Shown here: piece after piece, positions 47,201 through 57,639 of the stretch
How positions within the stretch are numbered: position 1 is the stretch's first letter
Layout: the number at the start of each line of letters is the position of its first letter
Assembly: GCF_003265705.1 (NCBI RefSeq)
Contig: NW_020312817.1
Coordinates: 53,018,514 to 53,082,513, forward strand
DNA: 64,000 nt
Origin: Callorhinus ursinus
Lineage: Eukaryota; Chordata; Mammalia; Carnivora; Otariidae
Direction: 5' to 3'
Notes under the pieces: generated by a model
Seen by the model: only the letters and a program-made list of their open reading frames with translations
Told to the model about the DNA's origin: nothing
The model's database searches: none
Program-made: the position numbers and the translations under genes

Positions 47201-47319
47201 CCACTCTTACCCCCACGACCTCACAATTTGACCATAGCAATGTTGTATACATTGGTCATTCCCATCCTGAAGATCACCTTTTCTATCACTGTTATAACAT
47301 TTAATGGATTTCTACCCCC
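44246..47319. other. Unassigned, SINE-free DNA
   Basis: About 3 kb with no recognisable repeat, containing the MEF2-like sites and the purine block at 45540-45660. Confidence 0.6.
45540..45660. promoter_or_regulatory. Possible enhancer-like segment with MEF2-type sites
   Basis: TTAAAAATAG at 45545-45554 fits the MEF2 consensus. CTATTTTAAC at 45574-45583 is a near match on the opposite strand. A purine-rich block follows at 45597-45652. Such A/T motifs are common by chance; this is a candidate only. Confidence 0.25.
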
Positions 47320-47368
<49 letters not shown>

Positions 47369-47378
47369 NNNNNNNNNN

Positions 47379-47425
<47 letters not shown>
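47320..47425. repeat. (AC)n microsatellite with an assembly gap
   Basis: AC run on both sides of ten Ns. Its true length is unknown. Confidence 0.95.
47369..47378. other. Assembly gap, 10 Ns
   Basis: Ten Ns inside the AC run, which was probably not spanned by reads. Confidence 0.98.
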
Positions 47426-47427
<2 letters not shown>

Positions 47428-47741
47428 TAGTGGTGGTGCTTCTGGTGTCGCTTGAGATAATGCTAGTGGTCACAAGCTGGTATAGACAGAGTAACACATT
47501 TTAACACATTTAACTTTTATTCATCCAACTGACAAATTAGAGACACAGTAGTGCTTATATGTGTTGGATATTCATTTGGGCCACAGACAGTGTAAGGTAT
47601 AAAGGATAGATCTGTTGCATTAACTCCCAATAACAGGGCTCAGAACTAGACAACTACTTAACCTTTACTGCACACACCATCACACTCCTTGGACCCCTTC
47701 TCTATCCCATTCCAACCTCAGACTCAGAAATGAGTTTGGAG
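47426..47741. other. Unassigned DNA
   Basis: Nothing recognised between the AC tract and the next SINE. Confidence 0.55.
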
Positions 47742-48078
47742 ATGTCGGGTTGTGATCCCAGGGTCCCGGGATCGAGCCCCATGTCGGGCTCTGCTCTCTG
47801 CTTGGTGGGGAGTCTGCTTCTCCCTCTCCCTCTGCCTACTGCTCCCCTGGCTTGTGCTCTCTCTCTCTCTCTCTCTGTCAAATAAAAAATATTTTATGTA
47901 TTTATTTGAGAGAGAGAGCATGAGTGGGAAGGACAGGGAGAAGCAGACTTCCTGCCGAGCAGGGAGCCCAATGCGGGGCCCAATCCCAGGACCCTGGGAT
48001 CCTGACCTGAGCCAAAGGCAGACACTTAACCAACTGAGCCACCTAGGAGCCCCATAAATAAAATCTTAAAAATAAATG
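47742..48078 (+). mobile_element. CAN-SINE, 5'-truncated, tail split by a nested SINE
   Basis: Begins mid-element at about GGTTGTGATCCCAGGGTCCCGGG. The tail resumes at 48054 as ATAAATAAAATCTTAAAAATAA. Confidence 0.85.
47888..48053 (-). mobile_element. CAN-SINE, nested in the tail of the previous SINE
   Basis: ATTTTATGTATTTATTTGAGAG to GAGCCACCTAGGAGCCCC, opposite in direction to its host. Confidence 0.88.
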
Positions 48079-48773
48079 AGTTTGGGAAATGGACCAAGAC
48101 AGGCCGAGGGTTAGGCTTCAGGCCTCCACATATTTGCTGCAATTCCTGCGGCCAGAAGTACCAGGTGGTGGGCATGGGAAGCGGGCTGGATGTGGGGAGA
48201 GGTGATGTAGCCCCTGATATGACTCCAGCCACACCTGGAGCTCCTGTGTCTTCCAACAGAAGATGGGGGAGTGGAAGTTGGGAGAGGGAAGGAGAGGAGA
48301 AGGGGTGAGGAGAGGAGGGAAGGGAGGAATCAGGTAAGGGAAGTGGGGCTTATAGGCTGACCCTTTGGACTAGGCAGAGCCAGATTAACAGAGGCATCTC
48401 AGTGCCCACCTGGGACTGACAGGGCAGGTGGAATCTCTTGTTTAAGGTGCTGAATCTTGTGGAAGCAAGCAGGGATGTCTTGGCAGCCTGGTAATCTGAC
48501 TTTAGGCCAACCAGGGTTGCCAAACAAGGGGCCGTGCTAACACCTCCTCTGTACTCTCAGCGCCCTCTTCCATCCAGATAGGCCTAAGTTCCAAAGACCC
48601 ATCCCTTATGTCACAAAAGATGACCAAGGAAGGAACTCACTAGCACTTACTTCCCTGAGGGGTTTGCATTTAAGAGAGACCCCAGAATATTACTTCTACT
48701 ACTGCTGTATAAATTTTACTATAACTATTACTTCTCCTCTAGTCAAGTAATTTGGTAATTTAAAATTTTTATC
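48079..48773. other. Unassigned DNA with purine-rich tract
   Basis: Purine tract at 48246-48345; the rest is unrecognised. Confidence 0.6.
48246..48345. repeat. Purine-rich (GGA/GAA) tract
   Basis: About 100 bases almost all A/G on the plus strand, not part of a SINE. Confidence 0.75.
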
Positions 48774-48945
48774 GAGGGGCATCTGGGCGATTCAGTCAGT
48801 TAAGCATCTGCCTTCGGCTCAGGTCATGATCCCAGGGTCCTGGGATCGAGCCTGGAGTCGGGCTCCCTGCTCAGGGGAGAGTCTGCTTCTCCCTCTGCCC
48901 TTCCCTCTGCTCATGCTCTCTCTCTCAAATAAAATCTTAAAAATG
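48774..48945 (+). mobile_element. CAN-SINE, long type
   Basis: GAGGGGCATCTGGGCGATTCAG to AAATAAAATCTTAAAAATG. Confidence 0.9.
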
Positions 48946-48984
48946 TATTTTCTCAAAATTTAAAAATTATTAGCATAAAATGTT

Positions 48985-49375
48985 GTCTTGTTTTTATATC
49001 TCTACTGTACTTCATTTTCCCTTTTTCATTCCCAATATTGTATATTTAATGATTCATGCTTTTTTTCATGATTAGTTTTGTTAGACTTCTGTTTTGTAAG
49101 AACCAGCTTTTGTGTTATGTCTGTTGTTTGTTTCTCTGTCTTTTATTTCATTAACTTTTACTTCTTAATCATTTTTAAAAGATTTATTTATGTATTTTGG
49201 GGGGCACAGCGTAGGGGAAGAGAGAGAATCCCAACACAAGGCTCGATCTCACAGCCCTGAGATCCTGACCTGAGCCAAAATCAAGAGTTGGACACTTAAC
49301 TGACTGAGCCACCGAGGCGCCCCACTTCTTAATCATTTTAAAACCAGTTTTGTAATTGAAAAGCAATGCAAAGGG
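48985..49375 (-). mobile_element. Old LINE-1 ORF2 (endonuclease/RT region) relic
   Basis: AAGAACCAGCTTTTGTGTTATGTC and CTGTCTTTTATTTCATTAACTTTTAC are the reverse-complement L1 ORF2 phrase normally read as AAGAACCAGCTTTTGG...TTCATTGATTTCTGC. The SINE 49176-49323 interrupts it. Confidence 0.65.
49176..49323 (-). mobile_element. CAN-SINE, within old L1
   Basis: Perfect 16-bp TSD acttcttaatcatttt at 49160-49175 and 49324-49339. Confidence 0.94.
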
Positions 49376-49437
49376 GCACTTTTTCTTACAAACTATTACA
49401 AAAAGATCAGTTACTCAAAAGAATGAACAGAGGTTTA

Positions 49438-49644
49438 TTTTTTATTTTTATTTTTTTTAAGATTTTATTTATTTATTTGAGAGAGAGAGAATGAGAGATA
49501 GAGAGCACGAGAGGGAAGAGGGTCAGAGGGAGAAGTAGACTCCCTGCTGAGCAGGGAACCCGATGTGGGACTCGATCCTGGGACTCCAGGATCATGGCCT
49601 GAGCTGAAGGCAGTCGCTTAACCAACTGAGCCACCCAGGCGCCC
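49438..49644 (-). mobile_element. CAN-SINE, younger subfamily
   Basis: Perfect 15-bp TSD atgaacagaggttta at 49423-49437 and 49645-49659. Confidence 0.95.
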
Positions 49645-49659
49645 ATGAACAGAGGTTTA

Positions 49660-50283
49660 AAAGAAGAAATCTACGTGGCTTATAAATGTGAGAGAAGACT
49701 TTACAAGTAAAATAATGCATCTTTAATGATGGACCTCTAGGCTTGAGTGGGGAAGAGAGGCATCATAGAGTTAGTGCCCAGTGGAAGGAACCCAATGCTC
49801 CTGCCCTCCCTCCCCATCTTTTATTTACTGGTTGGTGTCAGGCAAGACACAGACCTCTGTTTCCTCCCCTGTAAATAGTGACTAATACAGAACAACCCCA
49901 CCTGCCTTACTTGCTTCATTGGCTGTTGTATCAAATCAGATACTGAATGTGAAGGAGATGACACCTGAACTCCCACTGAGCCCTCTGCCCCCAGTCTGTC
50001 TTCTCCCACAGGTGGCAGTAGGAAGGGGTTGTAGAGGAACCCAGCCTACCCTGGCAGGGTTAGTTACCAGGCCGTGGCCCTTAAAGGAACATTATTTTGA
50101 AGGGAAGGAAAGGGTCTTATTCTCTGCTTAGCTCACTGTGCCTGCTGTCTCATCTCTTCTTCAGCTAAGTTTTATTTTTGATTTTGTTTTATAATTCTGT
50201 ATTTTATGGAGAAGTGCATGGAAGGGGTGGGTGTGCTAGAAATAAGCTCCTAGAACTGAGAGGCAGGAAAGGGTGGTCTATAT
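49660..50283. other. Unassigned DNA
   Basis: Nothing recognised before the hAT element. Confidence 0.55.
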
Positions 50284-50639
50284 TAATGGTTCTTAAGTGT
50301 TTTGGTCTCAGGACCCTTTTACACTTTTAAAAATTATCGAGGACTTCAAACACCTTTATTTATGTGGGCTGTAGCTGTAGATATTTACCATAATACAAAT
50401 ATGGAAACAAATATTAGAAAAAAATTTAAAAGTATTTATTAATTATGTAAAAATAATAGTAATAAATCCTTTACATGTTAACATACTTTTTATAAAAATA
50501 TGTTATCTAAAATGAAAAATTTCAGAGTCATTATTTTACAGTTTTGCAGATGTCTTTACTGACTGGTTTAACAGAAGACAGTTGGGTTCTTGTATCTGCT
50601 TCTTTACCAGTCTATCATGATACGTTGCTTTGGTTGGAG

Positions 50640-51085
50640 TAAATGAATAAAAACCCACTTTATACAGATTTGTAGCTGAAAAAAGTAGGAGTAGTTTTAG
50701 TAACCTTTTCAGATAATTGTGGATATCTTCTTTGATATTTCACCAAAACTGGACAAATGGCAGTTTCTGAAAGGTAGTTGCAATGTGAGATCTGAAACCA
50801 TGTCATTGAACTTCTCATCCTCAGCTATATTAAACTCCATTGATCTGTCTTGCACTTTGAATGGTTCTTTAGTTCATGCTTGAGACATTATGCATGGGTC
50901 ATTTGGAAAATAATGACTCAGTGATTTATGGAGATCTTCCCAATGTAGACACATTTCAATCCATAGTATTACATTCCTAATATTACCACTGATGTCATCA
51001 GCAAAGTCTTTAAGTACCAGGAAGCTGTGAAGCTCATGGTGTGGAGACAAGTTCTTAAAATTCTAATTTTCATTTGCCAGATCAA
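50640..51085 (-). pseudogene. hAT transposase C-terminal region, broken
   Basis: The minus strand reads HYFPNDPCIMSQ, then VQDRSMEFNIAEDEKF, NDMVSDLTLQL, LPFVQFW, and LFSATNLYKVGF. This follows the C-terminal (dimerisation) region of hAT transposases, which end in an LxxAGFS-like motif. At least one in-frame stop lies just after QFW (about 50742), and a one-base shift lies near 50774. Not functional. Confidence 0.7.
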
Positions 51086-51370
51086 ATTTTATCATTGGCA
51101 AAAAATACTATCAGTTTTCCTTGATGTGACAAGCTCACTTCATTCATTTTTGAGAAAATGACTGCCAAATGTCCACATCTGAGTAATCATAATTTGTCAG
51201 TCGTTCTTTCCCTTTTTTTGGGGGGGGTCATTTTTCTAATAAAAATGTTTCATGAAAAAAGGAGGTGGTTCATTTCTCAATGCAAAAAATCACATAAATT
51301 TATCTAGTACTTTGGTATGTAGCAGAAGTACTTTATGCACAGACTATTAACAAAATGTACTCACGATAAT

Positions 51371-51469
51371 TTTTTTTTTAAGATTTTATTTTTAAGTAAT
51401 CTCTACACCCAACATGGGGCTCAATCTCACAACCGTGAGATCACGAGTCACAGGCCAGCCAGGCACCCC
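51371..51469 (-). mobile_element. CAN-SINE, short type, within hAT transposon
   Basis: TTAAGTAATCTCTACACCCAAC to GGCCAGCCAGGCACCCC. A gap between GAGTCACA and GGCCAGCC shows a small internal deletion. Confidence 0.88.
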
Positions 51470-51674
51470 AAGGGTCATGTTAAAAAATCAGTAATTATTG
51501 TTCCATCATGGGCATTCTTATGTGAAGCTAGCTTTTTTTTAAACCCAAGTGCCTGGGGAGCAGAATATGACTTCACTAATTTGTGCTAAGTCCCCAGCAG
51601 TTTTACCCACTGTTGCTTTTGTATTATCAGTTCAAATGTTGACTAAGTGAGTACTGCAAAAAAGTCTTGGTATT

Positions 51675-51870
51675 TTTCTTTAAGATTTTATTTATTTATT
51701 TGAGAGAGAGAGAGAGCACATGAGAGGGGGAGGGTCAGAGGGAGAAGCAGACTCGCTGCTGAGCAAGGAGCCCTGTGCGGGACTTGATCCTGGGACTCGA
51801 TCCTGGGACTCCAGGATCATGATCTGAGCCTAAGGCAGTTACTTAACCAACTGGGCCACCCGGGCGCCCC
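51675..51870 (-). mobile_element. CAN-SINE, younger subfamily, within hAT transposon
   Basis: TSD aagtcttggtatt at 51662-51674 and 51871-51883. It contains a 14-base internal tandem duplication (GGGACTYGATCCTG, about 51779-51806). Confidence 0.93.
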
Positions 51871-52259
51871 AAGTCTTGGTATTATTATAAAAATGTTCTT
51901 TGCCTTTTGGGCCACACCGGAAGGGTCTTTGGGACCCCCAGGACTCCAGGGATCATAATTTGAGAGCCACCGGTGTGTGTGATCATGGGCAATAATGGTT
52001 TGTGGCTTTGAACACCTCAATATCCCTAGACCTCAGTTTTCTCAACTGTTAAGGGGAGCCAGGGCTGGGGCCAGCTCTTTTTCTACATACTGTTAGACCC
52101 TGTTTACTGCTCCTTGAAGCCACTTCTCCCTTGTGATACTGCTCTCTTCTCCCTTCCTATCTTATGTCTCCTTTCCCTTCCATAGCCCTCCCCCCACACC
52201 TCTTACAGGTGGGGATCCTCCTTGTTGTTTTCCCTCCTCCTTTGCTCCCTGGGTTATCT

Positions 52260-52768
52260 TATCCCTTCCTTGATCTTAAACCATCACCTATAGGCTGACA
52301 GCTCCCAAATCTCTATCTTCAGTCAAGATGTCTGTCCTGGGCTCTAGTGCTTTGATTCCAGCTACCCTTGGGACCTCTCCACCTGTGTGCCCTACAGGCA
52401 TGTCAAAGTCAACATATCTAAACTGATTTCATCATCTTCCCCAACACATTGCCTCCTCTTCCAGAATAGCCAGTCTTGGTTAATCTGTCATCTACACCCA
52501 CCGCTTAAGCCAGAAGCCCAGAAGCTGTCCTCTCCTTATCTGATCCCCTCACTTCCCTCATCTAATCACCCAAGCCTATCAGTGCTGCCTTCTAAATATT
52601 TTCTCAATCTTTTTCTGCTCTCTAGTTCTACCACCACTGCCTCAGGTCAGGCCCTCGTCACTCCTTAACCAAACTATTGCATGAGCTGTCTCCCTGGTCC
52701 CCTTGTCTCCCCTTTCCAACTTGTAACCTGCAGCTCTGGCTGGAAACCACAAGACTGTCTTCTCACAG
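52260..52768 (+). mobile_element. LINE-2 ORF2-end relic
   Basis: ACCATCACCTATAGGCTGACAGCTCCCAAATCTCTATC, CTACAGGCATGTCAAAGTCAACATATC, CCACTGCCTCAGGTCAGGCCCTCGTCACTCC and CATGAGCTGTCTCCCTGG are in normal L2 order. Confidence 0.75.
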
Positions 52769-52779
52769 GCTTTGTTGTT

Positions 52780-53110
52780 GTTGTTTTGTTTCCTACTAAA
52801 TAAATACATATTGAATACTTATCATGCCAGGCCCTGTGTGGTGTGCTGGGGATAGAACATAGAACACAACAGAGGAAATCCTTGGCCTCCAGCTCTCATA
52901 GTGTATGAGGGGACAGAAAAAAGTACAGGGCACAGGTAATCAAGACACGGCGTGATGGGGAAGGAAGAGAGGGTGGTCTTGGGAGCCTCTAGAAGCCTGA
53001 ACTGAGGGCTAGTTGTGTCCAAGAGGTGGTCAGGGAACACTTCCTGGAGGAAGCAACACTCTGAGACTGCACACTCGGTGGGAGTTAGTTAGGAGTGGTA
53101 GGAGTGTGGT
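52780..53110 (-). mobile_element. LINE-2 3' end, opposite orientation, between two plus-strand L2 pieces
   Basis: TTGAATACTTATCATGCCAGGCCCTG, GCTGGGGATAGAACATAG and GGTCAGGGAACACTTCCTGGAGG are the reverse-complement L2 3' end. It separates 52260-52768 from 53139-53525. Confidence 0.65.
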
Positions 53111-53138
53111 GGTGAAAAATTTGCCTGGTAATTTGTTC

Positions 53139-53525
53139 ATCTCATTTCCCTGCGTAGAGCCCTCTTCTGAGCTTCACCATTGCCAGCAGGATAAAGTTCA
53201 AATTCCTTATCATGGAACACAATCTGTGTGGCCTCACTGACCACTCCCCTGTATTGAGTCTGAGGTGCTTTCAGATAGTTCCCCCAGTCTCTGGCTAGCT
53301 CCCTCATAGCTCCAGGCCTTTGCACATGCAGCTCCTCATGCCCTCCACCCTTCCCACCCACTCTGAACTACCAACGTCAGTTGACTCAGGAGCCCTTCCC
53401 TGACCCCTCCCATGTAGACTTTGTGGCTCCCTCTCTGGTGCTCCCCGCCTGTGCACACACCTGGACACCTGTGCACTCATCACATCATTAGAGCTTGTCC
53501 ACGTGTATCTCTGACTCTTGCTCCT
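53139..53525 (+). mobile_element. LINE-2 3' region, continuation
   Basis: CATTGCCAGCAGGATAAAGTTCAAATTCCTTA, GGCCTTTGCACATGCAGCTCC and CAGGAGCCCTTCCCTGACC resume the L2 order about where 52768 stopped. Confidence 0.7.
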
Positions 53526-54129
53526 ACCTGCCAGTGCAGAATTCCAGGTCTTGTCTACCTCCCACACCCTCACCCCGTGAGCATTTTGGGCGTCCCCAGG
53601 GTGTGTGTCTCCCATGTGCTGGTGGATAAGGTTAGACAGCTACACCCTCCCACTCCCAGCTATCTTTTCCCCTCCTCCACTCTGCAACCTCCCTTTGCCC
53701 CTGCCACACCCCATGAAGCTATCAGTTCTGCTGGACATTGCCCCACCCATTAGACACCCCACGCCTGCTGGGAGCCACTGCCACTCCTGTTGGCATGAGG
53801 TCAGCTGGCTCCTCTGTAGGAGCAGGGCTGTGAGGCTGCTGGTGCCCCCAATGCTTTATAGGGCCTTGAGGTTTGGTGCCACGGGTGTGTGTCCATCACA
53901 ACTACTGCCTCAGCTCAGGATTACTTCCTCCTTCCACTGAGCAAAGTTTTGGCCCCGGGTCAGTTCACTGTGCTCTTCTCCTTCTTCCCTTAGAAAGAGT
54001 TCTTTTTCCTAACAAGTCTCTCAGCCCTTCATGCAAATACACTCCCCAAGATTCTGCCCTTCAGTGGGCTGAACAGGTGTGACCTGCGTCACCCTCCAAC
54101 TCCAGCCTGGAGGGGAAAACATATATGTA
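53526..54129. other. C-rich unassigned DNA
   Basis: May contain further decayed L2 text, but I cannot align it. Confidence 0.5.
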
Positions 54130-54330
54130 TTTATATGTTTCAGATAGTAGATGATATAAGCAATATTGAATAGAGCTTCATCACTAAAATACAAAAGCAG
54201 TTTAGAAATACATACAATAAAAAGGTAAAGCTCCCCTTCTAGCCCTTGCCCTATCTTAAAAGCTTACCCTACTGGTAGACACTGTTAATTCTTTGGTGGG
54301 AATGTTCAGACTTTTTGCTCTGCATCGACA
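54130..54330 (-). mobile_element. Probable old LINE-1 (L1ME) relic
   Basis: ACATACAATAAAAAGGTAAAGCTCCCC followed by CTTGCCC and GGTAGACACTGTTAATTC resembles the reverse-complement L1ME 3' region that ends in the CAACCACTGTTA box. It is strongly diverged. Confidence 0.45.
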
Positions 54331-55152
54331 CATCTGTGTGGCTGGCATAATGTTTGAGAAATTAATCCCTTTCCTCCTTGTGGATATTCCCCTTTCCCAC
54401 TCTCACATTCTTGGAGCTCATTTCCTCCTGAACTAGCTCCCCAGATTAGAAACTGGAATCAAGTTTCAGGTGTCTCTGGCTTTTGTGTGCCAAAAGCTTA
54501 TGAGCTTAGGAGAACTTTAGGGTTTGTGGAATAGCTCATTTTCTTTTGCATAGACTGAATACCTTAACTAGAAACAAGAAAGAAGAAGGATTTCACCTGG
54601 AGTGGAAAGACCCCCAACTCTTTGCAGACCTCTCCTCCCCAGACAGGCTCAGGGCAGGAGAGACAGGGGAGAAAGACCTGTGGTCTCCAGAGTCCCACCT
54701 TGCCTTCTAGCGGATCACCTGGGCAGGCAGGAGTAAGATCCCAGAGAGTGGTGGCCACGTGGTGGCCGCATTTTGGGACCAAGCTATAGGAACACGGGCA
54801 GCCTGCTCCAAGATTCTTGGATCCCCATGGGTGGCAGAGAGTGGCAGAGGCTTTTGGATATGGCTTCAGCCAGCTTCACAGCCACCTCCTGTGTTCCATG
54901 CTGGCACTTCTCAGTATTCTGGAGAACTCAGACACACCTTGAGTTGAATTTCCTCTTGGCACAATGGAAGCTTACCATAAACATTGAGTTGAGTTATAGA
55001 AACTAAAGTTTGGTTTCCTGCACACTTGAATTTGTGAACCGAGATTCATTCCTGTGGCTTGTGCTATTCATATTCTGCCACTTTTGAAAAAAAAGTGCAA
55101 TATATCTTAAAAATGTTTCCACATCAGTAGCTATAAATTTATCTTGTTTTTT
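54331..55152. other. Unassigned DNA
   Basis: Nothing recognised. Confidence 0.55.
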
Positions 55153-55166
55153 AAAAAACAATATTA

Positions 55167-55367
55167 GGGACGCTTGGGTGGCTCAGTCAGTCACTGTCTG
55201 CCTTCAGCTCAGGTCATCATCCCAGGGTCCTGCGATTGAGCCCTGCATCAAGCCCCACATTGGGCTCCTTGCTCAGTGGGGAGCCTGCTTCTCTCCCTGC
55301 CTGCCACTCCCCCTGCATGTGCTCTCTCTCTCTCTGACAAATGAATAAATAAAATCTTAAAAAAAAT
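55167..55367 (+). mobile_element. CAN-SINE, long type, with internal duplication
   Basis: TSD aaaaaacaatatta at 55153-55166 and 55368-55381. GCCCTGCATCAAGCCCCACATTGGG looks like a small internal duplication. Confidence 0.94.
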
Positions 55368-55381
55368 AAAAAACAATATTA

Positions 55382-55990
55382 TTTTCAAAAACATACATGC
55401 TCACAGTAGAAAATTTTAACAGTACCAAAGGAGAAAGCAAAAGTTCTCCAATCCTCTGTTCCTACTCCCTAGATATAACTATTGCTAACAGCTTCTTCTT
55501 TTTTTATTTTTTAAGATTTTATTTATTTATTTGACAGAGAGAGCACAAGCAGGGGGAGCGGCAGGCAGAAGGAGAGGGAGAAGCAGGCTCCCCACTGAGC
55601 AAGAAGCCTGATGTGGGGCTCGATCCCAGGACTCTGGGATCATGACCTGAGCTGAAGGCAGAAGCTTAACCGATGGAACCACTCAGGCACCCCGCCAACA
55701 GCTTCTTGATGGTTCTTCTAGAAAATTTTCTATGCGGATAAAGACATTTATCAATTTCTGTAGAGCTCTTTTTATAAGCAAATAACCCCAAACTATATAT
55801 ATTTATCTGCAACATATTTGATTATTTAGCAATTTGATCTTATTAAATGAATTCCATCATTTAAGTAGATATAGTTCAACTTCATTTCTTTTAATGATGC
55901 CCAGTATTCTATAGACTGGATGTGCCACGTGTATGTAACCAGTTGATTGGCATAAATTTCCAGATTTTTAGCTATTACCAGTTAAGGGCA
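55382..55990 (-). mobile_element. Old LINE-1 (L1ME) 3' region relic
   Basis: GAAAATTTTAACAGTACCAAAGG, CTCCCTAGATATAACTATTGCTAACAG and ATTCTATAGACTGGATGTGCC are reverse-complement L1ME text. SINE 55498-55693 interrupts it. Confidence 0.65.
55498..55693 (-). mobile_element. CAN-SINE, long type, within old L1
   Basis: TSD gcYaacagcttctt at 55484-55497 and 55694-55707, 13 of 14. Confidence 0.94.
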
Positions 55991-55999
55991 CAATGAACA

Positions 56000-56245
56000 T
56001 AATAATATCTAACATTTGTTGACCACAGACCTTATTCTTTGCATGTAGTAAGTCACATAACCCTTGTAATAGTCCAGTGACATAGGCCCTTTTATTGCCC
56101 CTGCTTCACAAATGATTGAATTAAGTCACAAGGAGGTCAATAACTTTCCTATAGTCACCATCTGGTAGGTGGTAGATCTGGGATTTGAACAGGGCAGTGA
56201 AGTCCCAAGCCTGTACTCTAGATTAGGACACCACAGGCCCTGTGT
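56000..56245 (-). mobile_element. MIR SINE, nearly full length
   Basis: ATAATATCTAACATTTGTTG, AGTCACATAACCC, GACATAGGCCCTTTTATTGCCCC and GGTAGGTGGTAGATCTGGGATTTGAACAGGG are in reverse-complement MIR order. Confidence 0.8.
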
Positions 56246-56836
56246 AGATGCTGTGCACCTGGCTAATATAACCATATACATCTGTAGCAACTCCTGGGTC
56301 AAAATAAATGCATGTCAAGTTTTAATAGTGCTACGTGGTCAGGAGGTTATTTTATGAAAAGAGTAGTGTATTTCTTTTCATAATCAAGTGCAGAGCCTGC
56401 TTGTTTCCTGAGAACAGAGGGGCTGCAGAGGCTCCTGTGTCCAGAGGCCTCACTAGGTGAGAGCATGTTTTCTGCCATGGCCAAGGCTTTAGGTTTGAAT
56501 CCTATTTGACCTTCTCCCCTCTGGGCTCAACAGGGCTCTTTCTAATTAAGGCCACAGACACAAGTTGCCAGAGAAGTCAGCTCCTGGACTCCCTTTCTCT
56601 CTGTACCCTCTTAGTCTCTCAGGGGTGAGGGTCCCTCCCAATTAGAATGGCCCCAGTTTCCCATTCCGTCTGCAGGGAGAGAAAATGGCAGCTACCTATA
56701 GAGACGGAACTGGCCACTCTTTACTTCTCCACCTGCAGCTCCTACATCAAACCTCGAGGGGTCCCATTGTGGGACCTTTAGACCTGGATCCATACCAGAC
56801 CTGCCCAGAGTGTGTGGCATAGCTTCTTTTTTTTAG
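56246..56836. other. Unassigned DNA
   Basis: Nothing recognised. Confidence 0.55.
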
Positions 56837-56847
56837 CAGTGGCTTTT

Positions 56848-57036
56848 TTTTTTTTTTTTAAGATTTCATTTGTTTATTTGACAGAGAGCACAAGCAGGGG
56901 GAGGGGTGGATGGAGACAGAGAAGCAGATTCCCCACTGAACAAGGAGCCCAATGTGGGGCTCGATCCCAGGATCCCTGAGATCATGACCTGAGCCAAAGG
57001 CAGCCACCCAACTGACTGAACCACCCAGGTGCCTCC
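56848..57036 (-). mobile_element. CAN-SINE, long type, in a three-SINE cluster
   Basis: TTTAAGATTTCATTTGTTTATTTG to GAACCACCCAGGTGCC. The text cagtggctttt at 56837-56847 recurs at 57319-57329 beyond the whole cluster. Confidence 0.88.
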
Positions 57037-57316
57037 CCCTTTAAGTTAAACTCTACACTTAATGTGGGGCTTGAACTCATGACCCCGAGATCAAGAGTCA
57101 GGTGCTCTAGGGGCACCTGGGTGGCTCAGTAGATTGAGCATCTAACTCTTAATTTTGGCTCAGGTCATGCTTTCAGGGTCCCAAGATTGAGCCCTGCATC
57201 AGGCTTCGTCCATGCTGGTCATGGAGCCTGCTTAAGATTCTTTCTCTCCCTCTCCCTCTGCCCCTCCCCTCTAAAAAAGGAGTCCATGCTCTGTTGAGTC
57301 AGTTGGGTGTCCCCAT
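57037..57316 (-). mobile_element. CAN-SINE, short type, split by a nested SINE
   Basis: AGTTAAACTCTACACTTAATGTGG (to 57109), then CCATGCTCTGTTGAGTCAG to GTCCCC from 57282. Confidence 0.82.
57110..57281 (+). mobile_element. CAN-SINE, nested
   Basis: GGGGCACCTGGGTGGCTCAGTAG to CCCCTCCCCTCTAAAAAAGG. The flanks gagtcaggtgctct and gagtccatgctct look like a decayed TSD from the host SINE. Confidence 0.85.
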
Positions 57317-57341
57317 GACAGTGGCTTTTATAGGACTATAT

Positions 57342-57584
57342 TAGTGGTTCTGAAAGGGGCGATTTCACCCCAACCCCACTGGCAGGGGACATTTAGCAAT
57401 GTTTGGAGATATTTTTGGTTGTTGCAAATTGGTATGTGGGAGGGTTAGGGGGGTACTACTGGCATATAGTAGGTAGAGAGAGGCCAGGGATACTGCTAAA
57501 CATCCTGCAAATCGCAGAACTGCTGCTCACAACAAAAGAGTTATCCAGCCCAAAATGTTAATAGTGTTGAGGCTGAGAAACCAT
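57342..57584 (+). mobile_element. MER20 (hAT-Charlie non-autonomous DNA transposon)
   Basis: TAGTGGTTCTGAAAGG start and GAGGCTGAGAAACC end are the decayed terminal inverted repeats. GGGGACATTTAGCAATGTTTGGAGATATTTTTGGTTG and GGCCAGGGATACTGCTAAACATCC are its internal text. Confidence 0.85.
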
Positions 57585-57639
57585 CAGCTACAGAAGGGCA
57601 GACAGTTCAACATCGCTCTCACTATGTGACTCCTGTTAA

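Larger units (their letters stand above)
50284..51973 (-). mobile_element. Decayed hAT-superfamily DNA transposon with transposase remains
   Basis: The left end (TGGTTCTTAAGTG...GGTCTCAGGACCCTTTTACAC) and the reverse complement of the right end (GTGGCTCTCAAATTATGATCCC) form a decayed TGGTTCTCAAA-type inverted terminus. The interior carries transposase remains on the minus strand (50640-51085). Two SINEs (51371-51469, 51675-51870) broke it later. No 8-bp TSD could be confirmed. The Zaphod/Arthur (Tip100) group is likely but unproven. Confidence 0.7.

Noticed and set aside
47189..47504. Frames encoding His-Thr or Cys-Val repeats
   Set aside because: Translation of the AC microsatellite and its N gap.
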